From contig NZ_JOAK01000003.1 of NCBI RefSeq assembly GCF_000720455.1, forward strand, positions 556,373 through 620,372: DNA of 64,000 nt. The letters are read 5' to 3'. The notes below the pieces were generated by a model. It worked only from the letters and a program-made list of their open reading frames with translations, did not search any database and was not told the DNA's origin. The first letter of the stretch is position 1, and the number at the start of each line of letters is the position of its first letter. The position numbers were made by a program, and so were the translations under genes. This DNA comes from Streptomyces virginiae (lineage in GTDB: Bacteria; Actinomycetota; Actinomycetes; Streptomycetales; Streptomycetaceae). This document shows positions 35,141 through 43,737 of the stretch, one piece after another.

Positions 35141-36211
35141 TCAGCAGCTGGTGACGGGTGTGCCGCTGTAGAGGTTGCTGTCCGCGACACCGTTGGTGAC
35201 GCTCTTGAGGTAGTAGCCGCAGGTGGGGCGGTTCTTGAAGTCAAAGGTCCGGCCGGAGGAGAGGCGCCAGATCTTGTAGTCGGAGAAGGTGAGGGGCTGT
35301 CCCGAGACCGCTTTTTCAGGCTGGTGGTCGCCGAGGACGACGTAGGCGTCGGCGCCGTAGAGGGTAGCGAGGCCGTCCTTGTCCACGAAGAGCGAGCCTC
35401 CCTCTTCGACACCCACTCCCCAGGCCTTTCCGCCCGGGGTGAGACCGTCCTTGAGGGCGCGCGCGACGAAGGCCATGGTGCGGCCCATGCGGTCGCGTGT
35501 GACGAAGTGGGAGTCGTTGATGGTGCCGCCGTAGTGCGGCCAGTCGAACATGCCCGTGGTGAACGTCGCGTAGGAGTCGTAGGGGTTGGCCAGAGCCTCG
35601 CTGGAGGTGATGCTCCCCTGGCAGGCGTCGTACACGACGGAGCTGTTGATGTGGTGACCTGCGCTGCCTCCGCCGGAGCCGCCGCCCTTGGCGACGACCG
35701 ACTGGACCGAGGCGCGAAGTGCGGTGGATTTCCAGGCCGCGTACTTGCACTGGTCGCCGCCGGCGAAGTAGACGAACTCCGCGTTGCGGATGTCGGCGTT
35801 GGCCTGTGCGTTGTTGCCGTCGCTCGCCTTGGCGAGCGTCCATGTGGTGCAGGAGTTGATTCCGCCCAGGCCCATGACCGCATCGCACTCGGGTGTCCTG
35901 CTGCCGGATCCCGGACTCGATGCCGCAAGCACCACCACGTCGAGTGAGCCGGTTCCACCGCGGACTGCGTCCATGGCCTTGGCCATGGAGGCGGAGACGA
36001 TGCCACCGGACCCGTTCATGGTGAAGGCGGGGCCCGACCAGGTGGTGCGGCCGACGTCCGCGGAGCTGCCGAGGCGGATCCGGCTGGCGGCGGCCTCGGC
36101 TTGATCGGCCTGGGTGATGCCGGCGGCGATGACCGCGAGGGCGGCTGCGAGGCACGCGACGGTGCGGTGTGCGGGGAATGCGGGGGAGCTGTGGCGAGGG
36201 TGCGGACTCAT
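35141..36211 (-). CDS. Secreted cyanophycinase-family (peptidase S51-like) protein
   Basis: 356 residues; ATG after ACGGAGGACCC. Residues 1-41 are a signal peptide (basic start, hydrophobic ~17-31, cleavage near AEAA-AS). The S51 fold is marked by VYFAGGDQCKY (148-157) and a nucleophile segment GGGSAGHHIN with Ser183. Cysteines (110-180 and the C-terminus) suggest disulfides of an exported protein. Cyanophycinases cleave beta-Asp-Arg polymer into dipeptides. It is divergent from an ABC transporter/M20/cyanophycinase operon and may be a diverged member with altered specificity; SAGHH in place of the common SAGA is unusual. Confidence 0.75.
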   Translation of the reverse strand: MSPHPRHSSPAFPAHRTVACLAAALAVIAAGITQADQAEAAASRIRLGSSADVGRTTWSGPAFTMNGSGGIVSASMAKAMDAVRGGTGSLDVVVLAASSPGSGSRTPECDAVMGLGGINSCTTWTLAKASDGNNAQANADIRNAEFVYFAGGDQCKYAAWKSTALRASVQSVVAKGGGSGGGSAGHHINSSVVYDACQGSITSSEALANPYDSYATFTTGMFDWPHYGGTINDSHFVTRDRMGRTMAFVARALKDGLTPGGKAWGVGVEEGGSLFVDKDGLATLYGADAYVVLGDHQPEKAVSGQPLTFSDYKIWRLSSGRTFDFKNRPTCGYYLKSVTNGVADSNLYSGTPVTSC

Positions 36212-36310
36212 GGGTCCTCCGTGTGCAGTGAGGGGTACCGCAGTGAAACGGCGAAGCAGACACTGCGGCTTGCAGCAACGGAAAGTACAGGTCGATCGCC
36301 AAACGCGATA

Positions 36311-36460
36311 GATGTAACGCAGTGGTCGGCCGGGCGGAACGGATGCTGCGTTGATTGGGCAGATGAGGGCCCTGGAGGTGACCCGCCCGCAGGGGAGTGG
36401 GGCCCGTTACCATCATGAAACATGAGTTACATCTAGCCAACAACATGCGGTCCATGTAAT
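36311..36460. promoter_or_regulatory. Repeated GATGTAAC/GTTACATC motifs in the divergent promoter region
   Basis: GATGTAAC (36311-36318), its inverse GTTACATC (36426-36433) and CATGTAAT (36453-36460) lie in the AT-richer space between the divergent cyanophycinase and ABC operons. They are candidate operators for the RpiR-type regulator at 42014. The spacing is not the simple one of a single dimer site. Confidence 0.4.
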
Positions 36461-36527
36461 TTCCTCGCATGTCAGACGGTGACGCACACAGTCGTCGCCG
36501 CCCGGTCTTCCGAGAGGGCTACTTGTG

Positions 36528-37481
36528 ATGCCAACCCCGTCCCCCCGTCGCGTGGCGACGGCCACCGCTCTGTCCGCGGCCATCCTGATGACACTCGCGG
36601 CATGCGGGGACGACGGTTCTGACGGTGCCGGTGTGTCGCCCGCCGCGGCCACGATCGCCGGGGTAACCATCGCCAAGGACGCGGCGCTCCACGACGCCCT
36701 GCCCGAGGAGATCAGGAAGTCGGGTGTGGTGCGGGTGGCCACCGATGTGCCGTACGCGCCCTTCGAGATGTTCGTGGCCGAAGGGAAGCCCGAACTGACC
36801 GGCCTCGACTACGACCTGGGTCAGGCGCTGGGCGCGAAGCTGGGTGTGAAGTTCACCTTCACGCCGCAGAAGTTCGACGGCATCGTGCCGGCCATCCAGG
36901 CCGGAAAGTTCGACGCGGCGATGTCGGCGATGACTGACAACAAGGAGCGCCAGGCGGTCGTCGACTTCGTGGACTACTCCGTCTCCGGCTCCGGAATCAT
37001 GGTCGTCAAGGGCAACCCGGAGAAGATCACGACCCTGGACGACCTGTGCGGCAGGAAGACGGCGGTGCAGGCGGCGACCAACCAGCTGGACCTGCTCCAG
37101 GAGCACCAGGCCAAGTGCAGGGCGGCAGGCAGGGCCGAGATCGATATCCAGACCTTCCCCAAGGATTCCGACGCCCAGCTGGCCCTGCGCTCCGACAAGG
37201 TCGTCGCTCAGGTGCAGACGAAGCCCGCCGCCGGCTGGACGGCCAAGACCGCCGACGGCGGAAGGGCATTCGAAGTGGTCGACGACCCGGCCGCCGCGGG
37301 CGGCTACGGCGCTTCGCCGAACGGGATCGCGGTGTCCAAGAAACTGCCCCAGCTCAGTGACGCGATCCAGAAGGCGCTGCAGGCCCTGATCGACGACGGA
37401 ACCGTCACCAAGATCTTCGACAAGTACGGTGTCGCATCCATCGCCGTCCAGGAAGCCACCAAGAACGCGGCGGTGGACTAG
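36528..37481 (+). CDS. Amino-acid ABC transporter substrate-binding lipoprotein
   Basis: 317 residues; ATG at 36528, or the GTG directly before it, after GAGAGGG. The N-terminus is a lipoprotein signal ending LMTLAAC, with Cys26 the lipidation site. The mature part is a PBP2-type bilobal binding protein: [37 protein letters not shown] and [22 protein letters not shown]_bac_3 proteins of this kind bind polar amino acids or small dipeptides. First gene of a tight operon (next ATG 2 bp after stop), so it delivers substrate to the following permease. Confidence 0.9.
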   Translation: MPTPSPRRVATATALSAAILMTLAACGDDGSDGAGVSPAAATIAGVTIAKDAALHDALPEEIRKSGVVRVATDVPYAPFEMFVAEGKPELTGLDYDLGQALGAKLGVKFTFTPQKFDGIVPAIQAGKFDAAMSAMTDNKERQAVVDFVDYSVSGSGIMVVKGNPEKITTLDDLCGRKTAVQAATNQLDLLQEHQAKCRAAGRAEIDIQTFPKDSDAQLALRSDKVVAQVQTKPAAGWTAKTADGGRAFEVVDDPAAAGGYGASPNGIAVSKKLPQLSDAIQKALQALIDDGTVTKIFDKYGVASIAVQEATKNAAVD

Positions 37482-37483
37482 AG

Positions 37484-38446
37484 ATGACCACCACCACGGC
37501 TCCCGCCGACATCGACCGCACCGCGGCCGAACAGCTCACCATCGTTCCACTGCGCCACTACGGCCGCTGGATCGCGGCCATCGCGGCGATCGCCGCCCTG
37601 ATGGGCGTAGCCGGATCGCTGGCGAAGAACGGCAATCTCCACTGGGAGATCATCGGCCATTTCCTCTTCGCCGACCTGATCTTCTCCGGCCTGGTCACCA
37701 CCCTGTGGCTCACCGCGGCGTCGATGGCCCTCGGGCTCGCCCTCGGCACGCTGATCGCGGTGATGCGCCTGTCGAGCAATCCCGTGCTGTACGGGATGTC
37801 CTCCCTCTTCGTCTGGTTCTTCCGGGGCACTCCTCTGCTGGTGCAGATCATCTTCTGGGGGTACGCCGCAGCCCTCTACAAATACGTGATGATCGGTATC
37901 CCCTTCACCGACATCACCTTCGTCCAGATCGAAACGAACTCCCTGCTCACCCCGGCCGTTGCCGCACTGCTGGCCCTCGGGCTCAACGAGGCCGCCTACG
38001 CTTCCGAGATCGTCCGCGCCGGCATCCAGTCGGTGGACACCGGCCAGACCGAGGCAGCCCACTCCCTCGGTATGCGACCGGCCCTGACGATGCGACGGAT
38101 CGTGCTCCCCCAGGCGATGCGAGTGATCATCCCGCCGATGGGCAACGAGACGATCAACATGCTCAAGATGACCGCCCTGGTGTCGATCATCTCGGCACAC
38201 GACCTGATGTCCAACATCCAGGCCGTGTACGCCCAGAACTACCAGGTCATCCCCATGCTCGTCGTCGCCAGCCTCTGGTACCTCGCACTGGTGACCCTGC
38301 TCAGCATTCCGCAGGCGTGGCTCGAGCGCCGCTACGGCCGCGGCACAGGCCGCAGCGGCCACGCCTCCCCCCTGCGCCGCATGCTCGCCGGAGCGCTCAG
38401 CCGACCCGTTCGTACGAAGAAGAACACCAAGGAGGCCCTCCGGTGA
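37484..38446 (+). CDS. Polar amino-acid ABC transporter permease
   Basis: 320 residues, with a first helix at ~28-48 and then the BPD_transp_1 core. The EAA loop reads [48 protein letters not shown] is the HisM/GlnP family signature. A single permease probably works as a homodimer. The stop overlaps the ATPase start (GTGA). Confidence 0.9.
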   Translation: MTTTTAPADIDRTAAEQLTIVPLRHYGRWIAAIAAIAALMGVAGSLAKNGNLHWEIIGHFLFADLIFSGLVTTLWLTAASMALGLALGTLIAVMRLSSNPVLYGMSSLFVWFFRGTPLLVQIIFWGYAAALYKYVMIGIPFTDITFVQIETNSLLTPAVAALLALGLNEAAYASEIVRAGIQSVDTGQTEAAHSLGMRPALTMRRIVLPQAMRVIIPPMGNETINMLKMTALVSIISAHDLMSNIQAVYAQNYQVIPMLVVASLWYLALVTLLSIPQAWLERRYGRGTGRSGHASPLRRMLAGALSRPVRTKKNTKEALR

Positions 38447-39210
38447 ACGTCCTCCCCATGGTCCACGCCCAAGGGGTACGCAAGAACTTCGGGAAGCTCG
38501 AAGTCCTCAAGGGAATCGACCTGACAGTTGAACGCGGCCAGGTGTGCTGTCTGCTGGGGCCCTCCGGCTCGGGCAAATCCACCTTCCTGCGCTGCATCAA
38601 CCACCTCGACCGGGTCGACGGCGGGAGACTCGCGGTCGACGGTGACCTGGTCGGCTACCGCCAGAGCGGCCCCAGACTGCACGAACTGCGGGAGAAGGAA
38701 GTCGCCGCAAGGCGCCGCGACATCGGCATGGTCTTCCAGCGGTTCAACCTCTTCCCCCACATGACCGCCCTCGAGAACGTCATGGAAGCCCCGCTCAATG
38801 TCCGTGGACTCCCCAAGACGCAGGCCAAGGAGGACGCCCACGAACTACTGGAACGGGTGGGCCTGGGCGACCGGGCCGGCCACTACCCGGCGCAGCTCTC
38901 CGGCGGACAGCAGCAACGCGTCGCCATCGCCCGCGCCCTCGCGATGAAGCCCAAGCTCATGCTCTTCGACGAACCCACCTCCGCCCTCGATCCCGAGCTC
39001 GTTGGGGACGTGCTGGACGTGATGCGCCGGCTCGCAGTCGACGGCATGACGATGGTCGTGGTGACTCACGAGATCGGCTTCGCCCGCGAGGTGGCGGACA
39101 CCGCCGTCTTCATGGACGACGGCGTCGTCGTCGAAGCCGGCGAACCCCGCCACGTCCTCGTCGAGCCCAGGCACGAGCGAACCCGCGCGTTCCTCTCCAA
39201 GGTCCTGTGA
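38443..39210 (+). CDS. Polar amino-acid ABC transporter ATP-binding protein
   Basis: 255 residues; GTG after AAGGAGG. Walker [10 protein letters not shown] (about 40-48), Q-loop near [14 protein letters not shown] signature [17 protein letters not shown], Walker [15 protein letters not shown] and the switch His in VVTHEIGFA. Classic GlnQ/HisP type. It energises the import encoded by the two preceding genes and overlaps the M20 peptidase gene by four bases (GTGA), so the peptidase is part of the same operon. Confidence 0.95.
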   Translation: MNVLPMVHAQGVRKNFGKLEVLKGIDLTVERGQVCCLLGPSGSGKSTFLRCINHLDRVDGGRLAVDGDLVGYRQSGPRLHELREKEVAARRRDIGMVFQRFNLFPHMTALENVMEAPLNVRGLPKTQAKEDAHELLERVGLGDRAGHYPAQLSGGQQQRVAIARALAMKPKLMLFDEPTSALDPELVGDVLDVMRRLAVDGMTMVVVTHEIGFAREVADTAVFMDDGVVVEAGEPRHVLVEPRHERTRAFLSKVL

Positions 39211-40421
39211 GCGCCCCCTCGCCGGAGCGGCTGCGCACCACCGGACTGCTCCCGTACGCAGAGGCGCGCCTGGAGGGCTACCTCACCGACCTGGCCCACC
39301 TGGTCGCCATCGACTCCGGCTCCTACAGTCCAGAAGGCGTCAATCGGATGGCCGACTGGACCCAGGAACGGCTGCTGGAGCTCGGATTCGACGTTGATCG
39401 CATCGCTCCGGCGCCCACCCACGGCCACCCGGTCGGCGACGTGCTCGTCGCCCGCAGTCGAGGCGACCTGCCCGTCGCCGAGGGCGGCCGGCGCGTCCTG
39501 CTCGTCGCCCACCTGGACACCGTGTTCGAGGACGGCACCGCCGCCGAGCGGCCCTTCGCACTCCACGGCCGCACGGCGCGAGGGCCAGGAGTCAGCGACG
39601 ACAAGGGCGGCCTGCTCGCGGGGCTCACCGCCCTGCGCATCCTTCACGAGACCGGATGGCGGCAGTACGCCGAACTCGTCTTCCTCGCCACCCCGGATGA
39701 GGAGATCGGCTCACCCGCCAGCCGCGCGGCGACCGAGGCGGCGGCATGCGGGGCCCACTTCGCCCTCGCCCTGGAGTGCGCGCGCGAGAACGGCGACGTG
39801 GTCATCGCCCGCAAGGGCGTCGCAGAGTTCCGTGTGACGGTCACCGGCCGGGCCGCCCATGCCGGCATCGAGCCGGAGCGCGGGGCGAACGCCGCCCTGG
39901 CCGCCGCCCACCTGGTCGTCGCCCTCCAAGCACTCAACGGCCACTGGGACGACGTCACCATAAACGTCGGCGTCGTCCGCGCGGGCACCCGAGCGAACAT
40001 CGTCTGCCCGGCGGCCGAGCTGCGGGTCGAGGTACGCTCGGCCACGGCCGCCGGCATCGGGGCAGCCAGATCCGCGATCGAAGCAGCCGCCGCACGGACC
40101 GCCGTACCCGGAACCACCGCCACGGTGGAGCAGCTGGACCTGTGCCCGCCCATGGAGGACACCCCCGCCTCACGCCGCATGTTCGACCGGGTAAGGAAAA
40201 TCGCCGCGGACCTCGGCCTTCCGCTCGGCGGTGCTGCGACGGGCGGCGTCGGGGACGCCAACTTCATCGCGGGCCTCGGAGTGCCCACCCTCGACGGGCT
40301 CGGCCCGGTCGGCGGCGCCGACCACACCCCCGAGGAATGGCTGGACACCTCCACCGTCCCCGTACGCGTCGCGCTCCTCGCCTCCCTCGTCGCCGAACTC
40401 GGCGACAGCCGCACCGGCTGA
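39207..40421 (+). CDS. M20-family zinc metallopeptidase (carboxypeptidase G2-like)
   Basis: 404 residues. Metal-site motifs of the M20 family: [10 protein letters not shown] (His, Asp), [10 protein letters not shown] (bridging Asp), PDEEIGS (catalytic Glu pair), the long-range Asp/Glu around ALECAREN and the C-terminal His in GADHTPEEW. The lid domain (about 205-310) includes [16 protein letters not shown]. No signal peptide, so it acts in the cytoplasm. Translational coupling to the ABC transporter implies that it hydrolyses the imported substrate; given the flanking cyanophycinases, a beta-aspartyl dipeptide is a good guess. Confidence 0.9.
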   Translation: MSAPSPERLRTTGLLPYAEARLEGYLTDLAHLVAIDSGSYSPEGVNRMADWTQERLLELGFDVDRIAPAPTHGHPVGDVLVARSRGDLPVAEGGRRVLLVAHLDTVFEDGTAAERPFALHGRTARGPGVSDDKGGLLAGLTALRILHETGWRQYAELVFLATPDEEIGSPASRAATEAAACGAHFALALECARENGDVVIARKGVAEFRVTVTGRAAHAGIEPERGANAALAAAHLVVALQALNGHWDDVTINVGVVRAGTRANIVCPAAELRVEVRSATAAGIGAARSAIEAAAARTAVPGTTATVEQLDLCPPMEDTPASRRMFDRVRKIAADLGLPLGGAATGGVGDANFIAGLGVPTLDGLGPVGGADHTPEEWLDTSTVPVRVALLASLVAELGDSRTG

Positions 40422-40590
40422 CGCCCCCTTCCGTCCCGTACCGGTCCGATCACGACGGGGCCCGGTACGGGGCCCCGGCCCCGGCAGCCCGGTGCAGCAC
40501 CACGCAGCTGCCGGCCCGCGCCGGGACAGCGGCGGGCGCCCGCCGCCGCGGTCCCGGCCACCACCTACCCCCATCCACAGGAGGCACCAC

Positions 40591-41883
40591 TTGCGCGTCC
40601 CGACCGGAGCCCGCCGCACCACCCTCGCGGGCGGAGCCGCTCTCCTGCTCACCCTCGCCCTCGCTCCGTCCGCCGGTGCCGACACCACCCACCCTGCGGG
40701 CGACAGGGGCTCCCTCGTCCTCGTCGGCGGCGGACTGAAAGCGGACAACACCCAGGTCTACGGCGAGATCATCAAAAGGGCCGGCGGGGCCTTCGCGAAG
40801 ATCGGGGTGATCACGGCCTCCTCGGTACCCGCCAGCCAGGACCCGCAGGCCGCCGATCCGGACAAGTGCAGCAACTCGCAGTGCAACGGCGCCTACTACG
40901 CATCCCTGTTCGAACGGCACGGCGCCGCCGATGCCCAGTGGATCCCCGTCGACCTCGACCACATCGCCAACGCCGACTCCGACGAGGTCGTCAGGCAGGT
41001 CAATTCCATGACCGGATTCTTCTTCGGCGGCGGCGACCAGTACCGCTACGTCACCACCCTGCTCCACGGCTCCGCCCACACCGACTCCAAGGTACTCGCC
41101 GCGATCCGTGCCAAGCTCGCGGCCGGCGCGGTCGTATCCGGCTCCAGTGCCGGAGCGCAGATCGCCGCCGGAGCCGACATGGTCACGGGAGGCGACTCCT
41201 ACGAGAGCCTGCGCGACGGCAGCAGCCCCGGCTACTTCGAGGACCCGAGCCGGCTCGGCTACCTGCCCGCCGGCGGGTTCGGCTTCCTGCGCTCCGGACT
41301 CATCGACACCCACACCGGCGCCTACGGCCGCGAAGGCAGGGCCCTGCGCCTCGCCGCCGACACCGGACACGACCGCGTGTACGCACTGGAGGAGAACACC
41401 GCCCTCGTCGTCGATGCTCCCCGTACGCCGCACGAGCGAGTGCGCGTTCTGGGCCCACGCGGCGTCGCAGTCCTCGACCTGCGCCGAGCCCGGACCCGAA
41501 CGGCGTCCTCCGGAGCCTGGTCCCTGGCCGGAGCGGGCTACAGCTATCTGACGGACGGAGACCGTTACGACCCGAACCGCTGGCGCGTCCTGCCCGCCCC
41601 CGACAAGCACCCCCTGACCCCGACTGCCGCCTCACCCGTCCCCGCCAACCCCGACGTCTTCGCTTCAGCGGCCAACCCCGCAGCCGTCCCGTACTCCTTC
41701 CTGGGCACCGTGCGAGCCCTCGCGGCCACCAGAGCCCCGCGCACCGCGACCGCCAGCACCTTCGAATGCGGCCCCCGCTTCACCGTCACCCTCAGCAAGC
41801 AACCCGGATTCGCCGCATGGACCAACGACGGCGCCACCGCGCACACCGTCACTGGCCTGCGCATAGCCGTCGCGCCGGAGTGA
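40591..41883 (+). CDS. Secreted cyanophycinase (CphE-like)
   Basis: 430 residues from a TTG start chosen because CAGGAGGCACCAC sits directly before it and a signal peptide (RRTTLAGGAALLLTLALAPS...GA-DT) follows. The S51 domain has LVLVGGGLKADN, FFFGGGDQYRY (about 143-153) and the nucleophile elbow VVSGSSAGAQ with Ser186. Length and export match extracellular CphE-type enzymes rather than the ~270-residue cytosolic CphB. The extra ~120 residues at the C-terminus include a small beta domain. It would degrade extracellular cyanophycin to beta-Asp-Arg dipeptides for the ABC importer encoded just upstream. Confidence 0.85.
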   Translation: MRVPTGARRTTLAGGAALLLTLALAPSAGADTTHPAGDRGSLVLVGGGLKADNTQVYGEIIKRAGGAFAKIGVITASSVPASQDPQAADPDKCSNSQCNGAYYASLFERHGAADAQWIPVDLDHIANADSDEVVRQVNSMTGFFFGGGDQYRYVTTLLHGSAHTDSKVLAAIRAKLAAGAVVSGSSAGAQIAAGADMVTGGDSYESLRDGSSPGYFEDPSRLGYLPAGGFGFLRSGLIDTHTGAYGREGRALRLAADTGHDRVYALEENTALVVDAPRTPHERVRVLGPRGVAVLDLRRARTRTASSGAWSLAGAGYSYLTDGDRYDPNRWRVLPAPDKHPLTPTAASPVPANPDVFASAANPAAVPYSFLGTVRALAATRAPRTATASTFECGPRFTVTLSKQPGFAAWTNDGATAHTVTGLRIAVAPE

Positions 41884-41902
41884 CTCTGCCCCGAGCACAC
41901 CC

Positions 41903-41945
41903 GGGGGACAGGGCCGGCCAACCGATCCGGCCGGCCCTGTCCCCC
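41903..41945. terminator. Strong hairpin terminator of the cyanophycinase operon
   Basis: A perfect 17-bp stem GGGGGACAGGGCCGGCC with its complement and a 9-base loop, 20 bp after the stop codon at 41883. Confidence 0.9.
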
Positions 41946-42013
41946 CGATCAGCGGCAGTAGGCTCGACCCGCCACTTCCCCTTCCGCCCCCAGCCCCGAA
42001 AGAAGACCCGCGC

Positions 42014-42886
42014 ATGGCCCCTGGCACGCTCGCCGACGAGATCCGCCACAAGCTGGGCGACGTCAGCCCCGCCGAACGCAAGGTCGCGCGCGTGCTGCTC
42101 GCCGGCTATCCCTCAGCGGGCTTCGAGACCATGGCCGTGCTCGCAGAGCGGGCAGCCGTCAGCACCCCTACCGTCCTGCGCTTCGTCAACCGGCTCGGGT
42201 ACAGAGGGTTTCCCGACTTCCAGGCCGCGCTGCGAACCGAACTCGACGAGCGCAACGCTTCCCCTCTCTCGCTGTACGAGGCCACCGACTACGGTCGCAG
42301 CAAGGGCGGAGCGGAGGAGGACCTCTCCCTCCTCCAACGGGGCAGCAACGTCTTCAGCGGTGCCGTGGCGCAGACCCTCGCCGAACTGCCCCCGCACGAC
42401 CTCGAGCACGCCATCAGACTGTTGTCCGACAGCAAACGCCGCATCACCCTGGCCGGAGGACGCTTCACCAACCTGTTCGCCCAGTACCTCGGCCTGCACC
42501 TCATGCAACTACGCGACGACGTGCGATTTCTGCCCGACCGCGACGTCGAACGCACCGCCGTATTCGCAGCTCTCCACAGACGTGACGTCCTTGTCGTCTT
42601 CGACTACCGGCGCTACGAGCAGGACAAGGTCGCGATGGCCGAACTCGTGCAGGCACAAGGCGGAAAGGTCATCCTCTTCACGGACATGTGGCTCTCGCCC
42701 GCTTCCACCCACGCCGAGGTAGTCCTGCCCAGCCAGGTCGCGGCCCCCTCCCCGTACGACAGCCTGGTCCCCACCCTCGCCGTCATCGAGACGGTCGTAG
42801 CCGGTGTGCTCACCGCTCTCGGTGAAGACGCTCACCAGCGGATGCGGCACGGGGAGGACACCGCCCGCCGCATGGGGCTGTACTGA
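42014..42886 (+). CDS. RpiR/MurR-family transcriptional regulator
   Basis: 290 residues. N-terminal HTH_6: VSPAERKVARVLLAGYPSAG and MAVLAERAAVSTPTVLRFVN. A C-terminal SIS-like domain (about 120-260) has ITLAGGRFTNLFAQYLGLHL. It differs from sugar-binding SIS members in the ligand loop, so an amino acid or dipeptide effector is possible. RpiR genes next to peptide or amino-acid uptake operons usually control them. Candidate operators are the TGTAAC repeats at 36311-36460. Confidence 0.85.
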   Translation: MAPGTLADEIRHKLGDVSPAERKVARVLLAGYPSAGFETMAVLAERAAVSTPTVLRFVNRLGYRGFPDFQAALRTELDERNASPLSLYEATDYGRSKGGAEEDLSLLQRGSNVFSGAVAQTLAELPPHDLEHAIRLLSDSKRRITLAGGRFTNLFAQYLGLHLMQLRDDVRFLPDRDVERTAVFAALHRRDVLVVFDYRRYEQDKVAMAELVQAQGGKVILFTDMWLSPASTHAEVVLPSQVAAPSPYDSLVPTLAVIETVVAGVLTALGEDAHQRMRHGEDTARRMGLY

Positions 42887-43180
42887 GGGGCCGCCACCGC
42901 TCCGTCACGCGGACCCCGAGCCCGCCCGGCGGCCGCCGGCGTGAGCGTTCGCACCGGTGTGGACACCGGTACGCCTCGATCGCCTTCGCGGCCGGCCACG
43001 CGCCGGGCCGTACTCGGGGGAGCGAGCCGCCCCGGCCATCGTGTTCGGCGTGCGCCTGGCGCTCAACGCGGGATGGAGGCGGCTGTTCTTCCGCCGCAGC
43101 AGCCCGCGGGCCACCCTGGTCGGCGCGAGCTGCCCTCACAGGAGGGCTGTCCATGCTGTGCCCGCCGACCAAACGGCCAC

Positions 43181-43672
43181 TCAGCGGCGCACGCGGGCGA
43201 GCTGCTCGTTCATCTCGCTCAGGAACCGAACGACGACGTGCAGTTCGGCCGGGCTGAAGCGGGCACGCGCGGCATCGGTGGACCTGGCGAGCGGCCGGAA
43301 GTACTCGCGTGCGGCTTCGCGGCCGACCTGGGCGTAGTGGATGTGGACCACGCGTCTGTCGGACGCCGCTCTGACCCTGCGAATGTGGCCGGCCTTCTCC
43401 AGCCGGTCCAGGCACGCGGTCACCGCCCCCGTGGTCAGGTTCATGTGGGCCGCCAGCCGGCCTGGAGTGAGGGGCCCCGCGTCCTCGTCACGCTCGGCGT
43501 CCAGCACTGCGATCAGCGCCTGCACGTCGGTCAGGTGCAGACCCTGTGCATGGGCGAACTCCTGGGCGATCCGGTTGAACTCCGCGTTCATCGCGCGCAG
43601 CAGGACAGCGAACGACTGCAACCCGATGGGGTCGTCGTACGGAAGTCCAGGGGGGCTGTCGTCGCTGAGCAT
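43181..43672 (-). CDS. MarR-family transcriptional regulator
   Basis: 163 residues with a winged HTH: LTDVQALIAVLDAE, LTPGRLAAHMNLTTGAVTACLDRLEKAGHIRRV and the wing ASDRRVVHIH. The start ATG lies 15 bp from a 37-bp palindrome in the gap to the divergent MMPL gene. It is therefore the likely repressor of itself and the transporter. Confidence 0.9.
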   Translation of the reverse strand: MLSDDSPPGLPYDDPIGLQSFAVLLRAMNAEFNRIAQEFAHAQGLHLTDVQALIAVLDAERDEDAGPLTPGRLAAHMNLTTGAVTACLDRLEKAGHIRRVRAASDRRVVHIHYAQVGREAAREYFRPLARSTDAARARFSPAELHVVVRFLSEMNEQLARVRR

Positions 43673-43686
43673 CTACACAGCATATG

Positions 43687-43723
43687 ATCTCTCAATCGTT
43701 GAGATACTCATCCATTGAGAGAT
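43687..43723. promoter_or_regulatory. MarR operator in the divergent promoter
   Basis: A 37-bp imperfect palindrome: outer arms ATCTCTCAAT and ATTGAGAGAT, inner arms GTTGAGAT and ACTCATCC. It overlaps the leaders of both genes. The two TCTCAAT-type half-site pairs could bind two dimers. Confidence 0.75.
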
Positions 43724-43737
43724 CAGGGAGCCTGTAT

